In this document: in pieces, positions 34,897-43,418 of the stretch
Position numbering within the stretch: the first letter of the stretch is position 1
Layout of the letters: the number at the start of each line of letters is the position of its first letter
NCBI GenBank assembly: GCA_000471045.1
Contig: KI301992.1
Location: forward strand, 2,843,452-2,907,451
Direction: 5' to 3'
DNA from: an actinobacterium LLX17
Lineage (GTDB): Bacteria; Actinomycetota; Actinomycetes; Propionibacteriales; Nocardioidaceae
DNA length: 64,000 bases
Position numbers and translations under genes: made by a program
The notes under the pieces: generated by a model
Seen by the model: only the letters and a program-made list of their open reading frames with translations
What the model was told of the DNA's origin: nothing
Databases searched by the model: none

Positions 34897-36157
34897 GGAC
34901 CTCCTCGCGACGGCGACCGGCCGCCAGGGTGGCGGCACCCGCCGTCACGAGCAGGGCGCCCAGACCGACGAGCGTGGCGTCGGAGCCGCCCACGCTCGGC
35001 AGCACGCCGGTACGGATCGGCGTCACGCCGTTCGGCGCGGACGGGACGGCCGCGGCGAGCACCTGGACGGTGACCGTGCCGGTGACGGTGCCGTTGGGGG
35101 TGGTGACGGCGTAGACGAAGGTGTCGGTGCCGGCGAAGCCCGCGTTCGGCGTGTAGAGCACCTGCACCGGGGACGGCGCAGCAGCGACCGGAGCAGCGGC
35201 GACCTGAGCGGCAGCCACGTCAGGCGCGCCGGCCAGCTCGAGCTCGGGCAGCTCGGGCAGCTCGGGGTCGGGCTCGGTGACCGGCGGGAACTCGCCGATG
35301 ACCTCGGCGGTGCCGTTGGCCGGCTGCTCGGCGATCGAGAGCCCCGTGATCGGGGCGCCGTTGCCGGGGTCGTCGTTCGCCAGCACGTCGATGACGATCG
35401 GCGTGCCGAAGGAGGTCGAGGCGGCATCGGGGGTGGCCGTCGGCAAGGTGCCGGTGACCGTGACGAGGGCGTCGCGCGTGCCGCTGCAGCTCTCGACCTC
35501 GTTGAAGTCGCACGGGCCGATGACGATCGGTGTCGGGTTCACCACGATGCCGGCCGGCGAGCTCAGGTGCTGGACGGTCATGGTGCGACCCGCGGAGAGG
35601 TCGTAGGAGCCGTCGGGGTTCTCGCCGTCGCAGGTGCTGGTGGTGCCACCCCCGAAGGTCGTGCACGTCTCGGTCGTGGACGGGCTGGGCTCGCCCTCCT
35701 CGTCGACGCCACCGGAGATGGTGATCTGGAGGGTCGAACCGGCGAGGGTGGTGCCCTCCGGCACGTAGGCGCCGTCGGCCAGCTGCACGCCGACGCGCAC
35801 CTTCTGGGAACCGAAGTTGGGGACGACCGGCGCGGCGGCCGTCGCAGGCGCGAGCTCAGCGGCCTGGGGAGCCGTGGCGCCGGGAGCGGCGGGGGTGAGA
35901 GTGGCGGGGTCCTCGGCGAGAGGATCCTCGAGGAGGGGCGTCCCCTCGTCCTCGGCCGGCGTCTCGAGCGCGGGCCCGGTCGGCTCCGTCTCTTCGGTCG
36001 GCGTCTGCGACGTCGCGTCGGGGTCGTCGATCGTGGCGTCCTCGACCGCGCCGGCAGCCACGCCGGTCGAGGCCACGACGGCCAGGCTGGCGGCAGCGCC
36101 GACGGCGAAGCGGGAGAGGGTGCCGCGGGCGGACCGCGGTCGGTGGCGCAGGGTCAT
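34880..36157 (-). CDS. Secreted surface protein with Ig-like domain and C-terminal LPxxG-like anchor
   Basis: A 425-residue protein. A signal peptide (~1-40) is followed by a disordered Thr/Glu/Pro-rich segment, a unique domain with a Cys pair, and a bacterial Ig-like (Big_9/cadherin-type) domain (~235-370) marked by IDVLANDDPGNGAPITGLSI and LYTPNAGFAGTDTFVYAV. The C-terminus reads LPSVGG, a hydrophobic helix and RRREEVRGLLG, the layout of a sortase sorting signal with a variant pentapeptide. A sortase gene lies 12 kb away, but this gene lacks the sortase-locus promoter, so the link is only possible. Confidence 0.8.
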   Translation of the reverse strand: MTLRHRPRSARGTLSRFAVGAAASLAVVASTGVAAGAVEDATIDDPDATSQTPTEETEPTGPALETPAEDEGTPLLEDPLAEDPATLTPAAPGATAPQAAELAPATAAAPVVPNFGSQKVRVGVQLADGAYVPEGTTLAGSTLQITISGGVDEEGEPSPSTTETCTTFGGGTTSTCDGENPDGSYDLSAGRTMTVQHLSSPAGIVVNPTPIVIGPCDFNEVESCSGTRDALVTVTGTLPTATPDAASTSFGTPIVIDVLANDDPGNGAPITGLSIAEQPANGTAEVIGEFPPVTEPDPELPELPELELAGAPDVAAAQVAAAPVAAAPSPVQVLYTPNAGFAGTDTFVYAVTTPNGTVTGTVTVQVLAAAVPSAPNGVTPIRTGVLPSVGGSDATLVGLGALLVTAGAATLAAGRRREEVRGLLG

Positions 36158-36319
36158 GGGTGCTCCAGGCAGGGTGAGATCGGGGCCGGCCCCCTGGGCA
36201 CGACGGATTGATCATGCACCATCGGGAGACGGCCCGTACGCCAAGCACGTGAACTCGGGACGACGGCAGGCGCCTGTGTTTCGCCTATGTGCCGCCGGGA
36301 TCGCGGCTACCGTGAAGGC

Positions 36320-36691
36320 ATGGGCCTGCCGACGCCGGAGCGTCCCGGCCGCGCGCCGGTCTGGGAGAACTACGTGATCGCTCCGGCGGTCCAGGCTTCG
36401 CGCGACGAGCCGCCACCCCCACGTGCGCCCACTGACTTCGAGTCGCTCGCCCGAGAACCGATCGTGTGGGAGGTCGAACCTCGTTCTCCGCGATGGTTCA
36501 GAGCGCAGTACCGAGGTGGGCGCATCCACATGAGGATCAACGTCCGCTTCCCTGATGGTCGCCTCTACGCGTTGCCATTGGGTGGTGGACGGGTGATGGA
36601 ACTCGATGATCTTCCGGCATCGTGGCAGCGAGAGGGCCCGCTGGAATGGCCGAACGCCGTGCCATCGCCTGGGGACCAGCCCTCCGCCTGA
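36320..36691 (+). CDS. Small hypothetical protein
   Basis: A 123-residue soluble protein with a compact C-terminal domain (WFRAQYRGGRIHMRINVRFPDGRLYALPLGGGRVMELDDLP). No family recognised. It is supported by a TACCGT -10 box six bases before its ATG (36308-36313) and by codon bias like its neighbours. Confidence 0.6.
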   Translation: MGLPTPERPGRAPVWENYVIAPAVQASRDEPPPPRAPTDFESLAREPIVWEVEPRSPRWFRAQYRGGRIHMRINVRFPDGRLYALPLGGGRVMELDDLPASWQREGPLEWPNAVPSPGDQPSA

Positions 36692-36758
36692 CTGCTGGAG
36701 CTGGCCGGCCCGGACAGGACGAGACGGTGGGGCCCCTGGCGGGCGCGATACTCCTGGA

Positions 36759-37508
36759 ATGACTCGCATGACCACGGTGACTGAGGTGGCCGACGGTGTG
36801 CACCTGGTGCACCACTCGTTGGTGAACTGGGTGCTGCTGACCGACGGCGGAGCCGTCACTGTGATCGACACCGGCTATCCGGGGCTGCACGACGAGGTCG
36901 TGGCCTCGATCCGTCAGGTCGGGCACGAGCCGGCCGACGTCGCGGCCATCCTCATCACCCATGCGCACATCGACCACACCGGCGGCGCCGAGCGGCTCAG
37001 CGCCGTGACCGGCGCGCCGGTGCTGGTGCATCCGCTCGAGCTCGCGCACGCTCGGGGCGAGGAGCACCACGCCCTCACGCCAGTGGGCCTCGCCGCGAAC
37101 CTGTGGCGGCCGCGCGTGCTGCCGTGGACGCTCGCGGCGCTGCGGGTGGGCGTCGCGCAGACACAGGGTGTGGCGGACGCCCAAGCGTTCCCGTCCGCCG
37201 GCGCGCTCGACGTTCCCGGTCACCCGGTGCCGGTCCTGACGCCGGGCCATACGCCCGGGCACACGGTCTACCACCTGCCGGAGCACGGCGTCGTGATCAC
37301 CGGCGACGCCCTCGTGACCGGGCACCCGGCCTCATCCGTGACCGGTCCGCAGCTGCTGCCGCGGATGTTCGACCACGACCGCGCCGGAACTGTGAAGGCC
37401 CTCGAGACCATCGGCGCTCTCGACGCCTCGATCGTGCTGCCCGGCCATGGTCCCGCGCACCACGGGCCGGTGCGGGAGGCCACGGAGCTCTCGGCCGCGC
37501 GGGCCTGA
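36759..37508 (+). CDS. MBL-fold metallo-hydrolase
   Basis: A 249-residue metallo-beta-lactamase-fold enzyme. The zinc motif is THAHIDHTGG (HxHxDH), with further ligands in VLTPGHTPGHT, ITGDAL and the late LPGHGP. Glyoxalase II-like general class; substrate unknown. ATG 36759 has a GATACT -10-like box six bases upstream; a longer in-frame start at 36606 overlaps the preceding gene. Confidence 0.85.
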   Translation: MTRMTTVTEVADGVHLVHHSLVNWVLLTDGGAVTVIDTGYPGLHDEVVASIRQVGHEPADVAAILITHAHIDHTGGAERLSAVTGAPVLVHPLELAHARGEEHHALTPVGLAANLWRPRVLPWTLAALRVGVAQTQGVADAQAFPSAGALDVPGHPVPVLTPGHTPGHTVYHLPEHGVVITGDALVTGHPASSVTGPQLLPRMFDHDRAGTVKALETIGALDASIVLPGHGPAHHGPVREATELSAARA

Positions 37509-37523
37509 GTCCCGTCCCTCACG

Positions 37524-37583
37524 AGATTTGCTGACTAGTCCACCGTCTGCGCGGCCGAGAACGGTGGAGTAGTCAGCAAATCT
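37524..37583. repeat. 23-base inverted repeat (one mismatch) near tRNA-Gly
   Basis: Arms 37524-37546 and 37561-37583 (AGATTTGCTGACT... and its complement) with a 14-base loop. They are AT-rich for this genome. The element lies downstream of the tRNA gene on the minus strand and after the MBL gene stop on the plus strand, so it may act as a terminator for both. Confidence 0.6.
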
Positions 37584-37602
37584 GGCTTTGGTGGGGCCCA
37601 TC

Positions 37603-37658
37603 TCGATTCCCGTCATCGAGACTGACGCCTGCGGCGTGGAGCCGATGACGGGAATCGA
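37603..37658. repeat. 16-base inverted repeat involving the T arm of tRNA-Gly
   Basis: TCGATTCCCGTCATCG at 37603-37618 is the exact reverse complement of 37643-37658, which forms the T arm and acceptor part of the tRNA gene. The spacer is 24 bases and spans the tRNA 3' end. Confidence 0.65.
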
Positions 37659-37710
37659 ACCCGCGTGTCTTGCTTGGGAAGCAAGCGCTCTGCCATTGAG
37701 CTACATCGGC
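37637..37710 (-). tRNA. tRNA-Gly (anticodon CCC)
   Basis: The minus strand reads GCCGATGTAGCTCAATGGCA.., with a D arm, the anticodon stem CTTGC/GCAAG enclosing loop TTCCCAA (anticodon CCC), the T arm GCGGGTTCGATTCCCGT, and a closing acceptor stem CATCGGC. Discriminator T and CCA are encoded (37637-37640). Confidence 0.93.
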
Positions 37711-37753
37711 GATGTGGTGCTGAGTGTAATCGCGACCACGTTAGCCTGTGCCT

Positions 37754-38329
37754 GTGCTTCTCTCCGACCGGGACATCCTCGCCGAGATCGATGCCGACCG
37801 CGTCCGGTTGGACCCCCTCGATCGCGGCATGATCCAGCCCTCCAGCATCGACGTTCGCCTGGACAAGTTTTTCCGCGTCTTCGACAACCACAAGTACCCG
37901 CACATCGATCCTGCCGTCGACCAGTCCGACCTGACCCGCCCGGTCGAGGTCGAGTCCGGCGAGGCGTTCGTGCTGCACCCCGGCGAGTTCGTCCTCGGCT
38001 CCACCTACGAGCTCATCACCTTGCCCGACGACGTCGCCGCGCGCCTCGAGGGCAAGAGCTCACTCGGCCGCCTCGGCCTCATGACGCACTCCACGGCCGG
38101 CTTCATCGACCCCGGCTTCTCCGGCCACGTCACGCTCGAGCTCGCCAACGTCGCCACGCTCCCGATCGTGCTCTACCCCGGCATGAAGATCGGTCAGCTC
38201 TGCTTCTTCCGCCTCACCTCGCCGGCCGAGAACCCTTACGGCTCGGCGAAGTACGGCTCGCGCTACCAGGGCCAGCGCGGCCCCACGGCCTCCCGCTCGC
38301 ACAGCAACTTTCACCGCACCGAGATCTGA
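37754..38329 (+). CDS. dcd: dCTP deaminase
   Basis: A 191-residue enzyme, exactly the usual length, when started at GTG 37754 ([12 protein letters not shown]). TAGCCT lies six bases upstream (37742-37747), so the message is leaderless; an in-frame GTG two codons earlier is less likely. Recognisable blocks are [16 protein letters not shown], the catalytic [23 protein letters not shown] (with the active Glu/Ser/Arg region [10 protein letters not shown]) and MKIGQLCFF. It deaminates dCTP to dUTP or, in the bifunctional actinobacterial form, directly to dUMP. Confidence 0.92.
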   Translation: MLLSDRDILAEIDADRVRLDPLDRGMIQPSSIDVRLDKFFRVFDNHKYPHIDPAVDQSDLTRPVEVESGEAFVLHPGEFVLGSTYELITLPDDVAARLEGKSSLGRLGLMTHSTAGFIDPGFSGHVTLELANVATLPIVLYPGMKIGQLCFFRLTSPAENPYGSAKYGSRYQGQRGPTASRSHSNFHRTEI

Positions 38330-38373
38330 CGCGAACCACGGGACGGGTCGGTGCCGCCCAGTAGCCTGAGCGC

Positions 38374-39288
38374 GTGCCTGCCCTTCCCCTGAGCCCGTCG
38401 CCCGAGGTCGCCGCGGCGCTGGCCGACGGCCGCCCGATCGTCGCCCTCGAGTCGACGATCATCTCCCACGGCCTGCCGCGGCCCGACAACCTCACCGCCG
38501 CCCGCGAGTTCGAGCAGATCCTGCGCGACGCCGACGTCGTGCCCGCCACCATCGCGGTGCTCGACGGCGAGCTGAAGGCCGGGCTCACTGACGACGAGCT
38601 GCAGCGCATCGCCGCCGAGGACATCCCCAAGCTCAGCGTCCGCGACCTCCCGGTCGTCCTCGCGCGGGGTGGCAGCGGTGCCACCACCGTCGCCGCCACC
38701 TCGTGGATCGCCGACCGCGCCGGCATCCGGGTCTTCGCCACCGGCGGGCTCGGCGGCGTGCACCGTGGCGCGGGCGAGACGTTCGACGAGTCCGCCGACC
38801 TCACCGTGCTCGGCCAGGTGCCCATCACGGTGGTCTCGGCCGGTGTGAAGTCGATCCTCGACATCGGCGCCACGCTCGAACGTCTCGAGACCCTCGGCGT
38901 GGTCGTCCTCGGCTTCGGCACCGACCAGTTCCCCAGCTTCTGGCTCACGTCGTCCGGCCACACGCTCGACTGGCCCGTCGTCGACGCCTTCGCGGTCGCC
39001 GCCGTCATGCGCAGCCGCGACGCCCTGCAGCTGCCGTCCGGCATCGTGGTGGCCAACCCGCTGCCGTTGGAGCGTCAGCTCGACCCCGCCGTGCACGACG
39101 CCGTGCTCGGCCAGGCCCTCGCCGAGGCCGAGCAGCAGGGCCTGTCCGGCAAGGACGTCACGCCGTTCCTGCTCCAGCGCATCGTCGAGCTCACCGACGG
39201 CGAGAGCCTGCGCGTCAATCTCGACATCGCCCGCAACAACATCGCAGTCGCCGCGCGCATCGCCCGGGCGGCGGTCGAGCACCCGTGA
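38374..39288 (+). CDS. psuG: Pseudouridine-5'-phosphate glycosidase
   Basis: A 304-residue PsuG. The N-terminal GRPIVALESTIISHGLPRPDN, LARGGSGATTVAAT, FATGGLGGVHRGA and SAGVKSILDIGATLERLETLGV are hallmark blocks. It splits pseudouridine phosphate into uracil and ribose-5-phosphate. GTG 38374 follows TAGCCT by six bases. The stop overlaps the kinase start (GTGA), so both pseudouridine salvage steps are coupled. Confidence 0.92.
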   Translation: MPALPLSPSPEVAAALADGRPIVALESTIISHGLPRPDNLTAAREFEQILRDADVVPATIAVLDGELKAGLTDDELQRIAAEDIPKLSVRDLPVVLARGGSGATTVAATSWIADRAGIRVFATGGLGGVHRGAGETFDESADLTVLGQVPITVVSAGVKSILDIGATLERLETLGVVVLGFGTDQFPSFWLTSSGHTLDWPVVDAFAVAAVMRSRDALQLPSGIVVANPLPLERQLDPAVHDAVLGQALAEAEQQGLSGKDVTPFLLQRIVELTDGESLRVNLDIARNNIAVAARIARAAVEHP

Positions 39289-40154
39289 TCCTCGTCGTCG
39301 GTGACGTCGTCGACGACATCGGGGTCCGACCGCTCGAGCCGGTCAACCCGCGCAGCGACACCCGATCCGAGATCCGCATGACCGCCGGTGGGTCCGCCGC
39401 CAACACCGCCGCCTGGCTGGGGTTCCTGGGTGCGCCCGTGCGGTTCGTCGGCAAGGGTGGGGTCGACGCGCCCGGTCGGCACGGCGGCGCGTTGCGCGAC
39501 CTGGGGGTCGACGCACGCATCGCCACCGACCACGAGCTGCCCACCGCCACCATCGTGCTGACGCTCGACGAGGCCGCCGACCGCACCATGTTCGTCGACC
39601 GCGCCGCCAACTCCACGCTCACCGTCGACGACCTCCCGGCCGACGTGTGGGACGACGTCACCTGGCTGCACCTCACCGGCTACACGTTCTTCGACGACGC
39701 CACGCGTCCGGTCGCGCTCGAGCTGGTGGCCGAGGCGCGGCAGCGGGGCGTCGGCACCAGCGTCGACCCCAGCTCGCTGGGGTTCCTGCAGGCCGCCGGC
39801 GCCGACGCCTTCCTCGAGTGGACCGAAGGCGTCGACCTCGTGGTGCCTAACTCCGACGAGGCGCGCTTCCTCACCGGGTCCACGGGTCCCTTCATCGACC
39901 ACGACCGCCTGGCCGAGCACTACCCGCACGTGGTGGTGACGCTGGGCCAGCTCGGCGCCACGTACGTCAGCCACGAGGTTCGCGAGCAGGTGGTGGCGCC
40001 CCGGGTCCCCGTGCTCGACACCACCGGCGCGGGCGACGCGTTCACGGCCGGCTTCCTCGCCGCCTGGACCCAGCGCCGCGACCCGGCAGCGGCCCTCGAC
40101 GGAGGAGCAGGAGCCGCCCGCCGTTGCATCGCGGTGCGCGGGGCCCGACCATGA
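39285..40154 (+). CDS. psuK: PfkB-family carbohydrate kinase, probably pseudouridine kinase
   Basis: A 289-residue ribokinase-family enzyme starting at GTG 39285, overlapping the psuG stop. It has the GG motif TAGGSAANTAAWLGFLG and the anion-hole/catalytic-base motif DTTGAGDAFTAGFLAAW. Pseudouridine as substrate is inferred from the coupled psuG; the family itself covers ribose, adenosine and other sugars. Confidence 0.85.
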   Translation: MILVVGDVVDDIGVRPLEPVNPRSDTRSEIRMTAGGSAANTAAWLGFLGAPVRFVGKGGVDAPGRHGGALRDLGVDARIATDHELPTATIVLTLDEAADRTMFVDRAANSTLTVDDLPADVWDDVTWLHLTGYTFFDDATRPVALELVAEARQRGVGTSVDPSSLGFLQAAGADAFLEWTEGVDLVVPNSDEARFLTGSTGPFIDHDRLAEHYPHVVVTLGQLGATYVSHEVREQVVAPRVPVLDTTGAGDAFTAGFLAAWTQRRDPAAALDGGAGAARRCIAVRGARP

Positions 40155-40178
40155 GGACCCAACCATGAGTATCCAGCC

Positions 40179-40892
40179 GTGACACCCCGGGTGCGGGCCG
40201 TCCTGGCGGTCTCCGTCCTCGCGCTGCTGATCGGCGGCGTCAGCCTCTACACCGTGCTGACCGACGAGATCACCGGCACCGTGCGCTCGACCGAGTCGTC
40301 GGAGTTCGAGTCCGTGCCCATGGAGGGGCCGGACGGCGGCACCTACGCCTTCATGTCGACCCAGCCCGGCACCGACGACGTGCCGGTCACCTACGACCCG
40401 TGCCAGACCATCCGCATCGTGGTGAACCCCGACCGCGCGCCGCGCAACGCCGACGAGATCCTCGACGACGCGCTCGACCGCATGGAGGAGACCACCGGAC
40501 TCCAGTTCCAGGTCGACGGCACGACCGACGCCGATCCGCTCTCGACCGAAGCCGGCGACGCCGGCGACCGCCCACCCGTGCAGATCAGCTGGAGTGACGC
40601 CGAGGCGGTGCCCGACCTCGACGGCGACGTGGCGGGCCTGGGCGGCAGCACGTGGGTCGAGGAGGACGGCTTCCGCCAGTACGTGACGGGCATCGTCGTG
40701 CTGGACGCCGAGGACCTCGACGACCTCGGCGAGGACGTCACCCGCACCGTGCTGCTGCACGAGCTGGGGCACCTCGTGGGTCTCGCCCATGTGGACGACC
40801 GCGACGAGCTGATGCACCCCTATGGCGACCTGCCCGACTGGGGGCCGGGCGACCTCGCCGGCCTTGCCGCCCTGGGCGGCACCTGCGACTGA
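40179..40892 (+). CDS. Matrixin-like zinc metalloprotease with N-terminal membrane anchor
   Basis: A 237-residue protein with an N-terminal hydrophobic helix (~5-27) and the metzincin zinc motif HELGHLVGLAH (~194-204) followed by the Met-turn MHP. The first part includes TYDPCQTIRIVVNP, common in actinobacterial matrixin-family proteins. It is probably an extracellular, membrane-tethered peptidase; substrate unknown. It starts GTG 40179, 24 bases after psuK, and may be read from the same transcript. Confidence 0.8.
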   Translation: MTPRVRAVLAVSVLALLIGGVSLYTVLTDEITGTVRSTESSEFESVPMEGPDGGTYAFMSTQPGTDDVPVTYDPCQTIRIVVNPDRAPRNADEILDDALDRMEETTGLQFQVDGTTDADPLSTEAGDAGDRPPVQISWSDAEAVPDLDGDVAGLGGSTWVEEDGFRQYVTGIVVLDAEDLDDLGEDVTRTVLLHELGHLVGLAHVDDRDELMHPYGDLPDWGPGDLAGLAALGGTCD

Positions 40893-40901
40893 GGTCGACC
40901 C

Positions 40902-41348
40902 TCAGGGGCGGCGGACCCCCAGGTGCACGGCGTGCGCGATCCCGGTGACCAGCACGACGCAGGCCATGCCAAGTCCCAGCCCGCCGGAGACGCTCAGCTC
41001 GGTGCCGGCACTCGCGCCGAACTTCGTGGCCAGCATGATCAGCGGCAGGACGGCCGTGGCGGCGATCGCGATCGGCAGCACCACGATGTGCGGCGGCCGG
41101 AAGGTCGCGACCAGCAGCATCGCGACGAGCGCGAACAGCACCAGCAGGCCGACGACTGCGGTGGCCCCGGCGTCGCTGCCGGCCTCGACCCAGAGCGAGT
41201 CGTAGTCGGTCACGATGAAGCTGTTGCCCGACGGCACGACGCGTCCCTCGAACACCGGTGTGAAGCTGATGGCGGCCCCCAGCACGGCGCACGGCCCGTA
41301 GATGTGGCCGTAGCGTTCCGGCACCGTGTGCATCGTCGTCCCCGACAT
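40902..41348 (-). CDS. Hypothetical four-helix membrane protein
   Basis: About 148 residues with four hydrophobic helices (from GPCAVLGAAISFTP, then AVVGLLVLFALVAMLLVATF, VVLPIAIAATAVLPLIMLA and LGLGMACVVLVTGIAHAVHLG). No recognised family. ATG 41348 (MSGTTMHTVPERYG) is preferred to an upstream in-frame start because the extra 24 residues look like leader sequence. Confidence 0.65.
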   Translation of the reverse strand: MSGTTMHTVPERYGHIYGPCAVLGAAISFTPVFEGRVVPSGNSFIVTDYDSLWVEAGSDAGATAVVGLLVLFALVAMLLVATFRPPHIVVLPIAIAATAVLPLIMLATKFGASAGTELSVSGGLGLGMACVVLVTGIAHAVHLGVRRP

Positions 41349-41453
41349 GACGTTCCCCGATCTCGAGATGGCGTTGAGGCGCAGGCTGGCGACCTGACGC
41401 TCACGGTTCCTCTGATGCACGCCGATGCGCTCAGGTTCCCGGGCGCCCGACTC

Positions 41454-41541
41454 GAGCGGTGAGGCAGTGGCCGAATGAGCGGCTCATTCGGCCCCCTACT
41501 CACCGCCCGCCGGTGGGTTTGGCCCCCTACTCACCGCCCGC
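41454..41541. repeat. REP-like palindromic repeat, copy C
   Basis: Contains GAGCGGTGAGGCAGTGG, the perfect 11-pair hairpin GGCCGAATGAG-cgg-CTCATTCGGCC (41469-41493), and two CTACTCACCGCCCGC boxes. It shares its units with copies A and B. No gene lies inside it. Confidence 0.8.
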
Positions 41542-41547
41542 TCGCGA

Positions 41548-43332
41548 CTAGGGGGTCGTGGGGAGGGTCAGGGCGTTGCCGGTGCTGCCGGTGGTGATCG
41601 AGACCGCGGTGGGGGTGAAGCCGCCGCGGTAGTTGGTCGACCCGCCCGCCACGACGAGGCGCAGGCTGTTGCCGGCGTCGAAGCGATGCGTGATCGCCGG
41701 CAGGCGCACGGTGAAGGGCGCGTTGACGTTCGGCACGCGGACGGGCGCCACCAGGTTGCGCACGATCGTCGCCGTGCCGTCCGGGGTCACCTCGGCCAGC
41801 TTGAGAAACAGCACCAGCTGTCCGCTGGTGCCGGTCAGCTGCGTCAGCGCCGAGCTGGGTGCCGAGACCTTGAGGTCGAGCGTGGGGGAGCCAACGACGT
41901 CGAGGTTCGAGCCGAGCGGCGCCGTCGTGTACGACGCGAACGTCCCCGGCAGGTCGACCTCGGGCACCGACGAGACCGGGTCGAACAACGAGCCGATGGC
42001 GTCGATGGGATCGATCGACGTGGGCAGTCCGGCCACCCCGGCGAGGAACTTGGAGGTGCCCTTGGCGACCGGCGCGCCCTGGGGCACGAGCTGGGTCCCG
42101 GACAGCACCATGCGCTGCGACCCGCCGACGTCGACGGTCGAGGACGTGCCGTAGGCCGGGGTGGCCACACCGTCGTAGGACACCCAGTCGCGGAAGTACG
42201 CGAACTCGGGACCGGTGCCGACGGCGGCGTCCTTGAGGTGGTGGTCGAACCAGTCGAGGATGCGCCCGCCGATGTACGACGCTCGAAGGTCGCTGGTGTT
42301 GAGGTCCAGCTCGCCGGGCGCCCACGGACCGGAGTGCCCGCCGTTGCCCCAGATCAGCTTGGTCTCGGTGCCTTGTGCCTCGAGGGTGCGGTAGGTGCTG
42401 ATCGACTCGTTGAGGTTGAACAGCGTGTCGGACTGGCCCTGCACGATGAGCGTCGGCGCCCGGACCGTCGCGGCGTAGGAGACGATCGAGCGCTCCCGCA
42501 GCTCTCGCACGATCCACGGCTCGGTGTGACCGCTCACCCCGGCCGCCACCACGGCGGGACACACGAAGTCGGCGAAGTTCGGGCAGCCCACCAGGCGGTT
42601 CGGGTCGGCCGGGTAGTTCTTGACACCCTCGGCGATGCCGATGCCCGTGAAGCCCAGCGCCCAGATCAGCTTCGCGGCGCCGGGCGTCGCGCGTTGCGTC
42701 GAGCTGGGCACGAGGTTGTTGGGCGCGAGGGAGTACGACAGGTCGTGCCAGGTGATGAGCGGGACGAGCGCGTCGATGCGTCCGTCGTGCGAGGCGGCCG
42801 CGTACTGCACCGATCCGCCGTACGACCCGCCCACCATGCCGACGCGGGGGTCGCCGGGGGCGTCCAGCTGCACCACGTCGAGCGCGGGCGCGGGAGCGGT
42901 GCGGGCCGCGTCGGTGAACGCGATGCCCGGTGTGCCGGCGAGGTAGCTGACCAGCTGCTGGGCGGCCTTGCCGTCGGTCGCCGGGTCGTCGAGGGTGATC
43001 TTGCAGCCGGAGCCGCCGAAGCCCAGGCCCGAGTACGAGAGGACGGCGTAGCCCTCGTCGGCCAGGGCCGCGCCCCACGCGGCCTGGTCGTCCTTCGAGC
43101 CGCCGAAGCCGTTGGTCGTCAGCACGGCGGGCACCCGGTTGTCGGCGCTCGCGCCGGCCGGCAGGTACAGGTCGCCGATCACCGAGCAGGTCTGTGTGCC
43201 GGTGGGGCCGACGGCCACCGTGAAGTGCAGCGTCTGCACGGTGTGTCCGGGCGCTGCGCCGGCCCCCGTGGACGTGAGGGTCGTGGCCAGCAGGGCGAGA
43301 CCGGTGGCGAGCAGCGTGGCGATTCGGCGCAT
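41548..43332 (-). CDS. Secreted CocE/NonD-type (S15) alpha/beta hydrolase
   Basis: A 594-residue protein with a cleavable signal peptide (~1-27, ATLLATGLALLATTL..GAGA). The X-Pro dipeptidyl-peptidase/CocE fold is seen in VLTTNGFGGSKDD, the nucleophile elbow MVGGSYGGSVQ (Ser), an acid in VQGQSDTLFN and His in GGHSGP, followed by a C-terminal jelly-roll half (from ~400). It hydrolyses acyl or peptidyl esters/amides outside the cell; exact substrate unknown. It stands alone, with a CRP-like site and a small palindrome upstream. Confidence 0.82.
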   Translation of the reverse strand: MRRIATLLATGLALLATTLTSTGAGAAPGHTVQTLHFTVAVGPTGTQTCSVIGDLYLPAGASADNRVPAVLTTNGFGGSKDDQAAWGAALADEGYAVLSYSGLGFGGSGCKITLDDPATDGKAAQQLVSYLAGTPGIAFTDAARTAPAPALDVVQLDAPGDPRVGMVGGSYGGSVQYAAASHDGRIDALVPLITWHDLSYSLAPNNLVPSSTQRATPGAAKLIWALGFTGIGIAEGVKNYPADPNRLVGCPNFADFVCPAVVAAGVSGHTEPWIVRELRERSIVSYAATVRAPTLIVQGQSDTLFNLNESISTYRTLEAQGTETKLIWGNGGHSGPWAPGELDLNTSDLRASYIGGRILDWFDHHLKDAAVGTGPEFAYFRDWVSYDGVATPAYGTSSTVDVGGSQRMVLSGTQLVPQGAPVAKGTSKFLAGVAGLPTSIDPIDAIGSLFDPVSSVPEVDLPGTFASYTTAPLGSNLDVVGSPTLDLKVSAPSSALTQLTGTSGQLVLFLKLAEVTPDGTATIVRNLVAPVRVPNVNAPFTVRLPAITHRFDAGNSLRLVVAGGSTNYRGGFTPTAVSITTGSTGNALTLPTTP

Positions 43333-43373
43333 GGGGGTCCTCGGCGAAGTAGGACGAACGTGGCAGTCCGTCT

Positions 43374-43386
43374 CTCGTTCAACGAG
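43374..43386. promoter_or_regulatory. Small palindrome upstream of the S15-type hydrolase
   Basis: CTCGTT-C-AACGAG, six-base arms, about 42 bases before the start codon. Candidate operator. Confidence 0.35.
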
Positions 43387-43390
43387 CCCA

Positions 43391-43406
43391 TGTGACCGGA
43401 GTCACG
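43391..43406. promoter_or_regulatory. CRP-like site upstream of the S15-type hydrolase
   Basis: TGTGA-CCGGAG-TCACG matches nine of ten consensus positions of TGTGAN6TCACA. It lies 59 bases before the hydrolase ATG. Confidence 0.45.
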
Positions 43407-43418
43407 GTCGGGTGCGGA

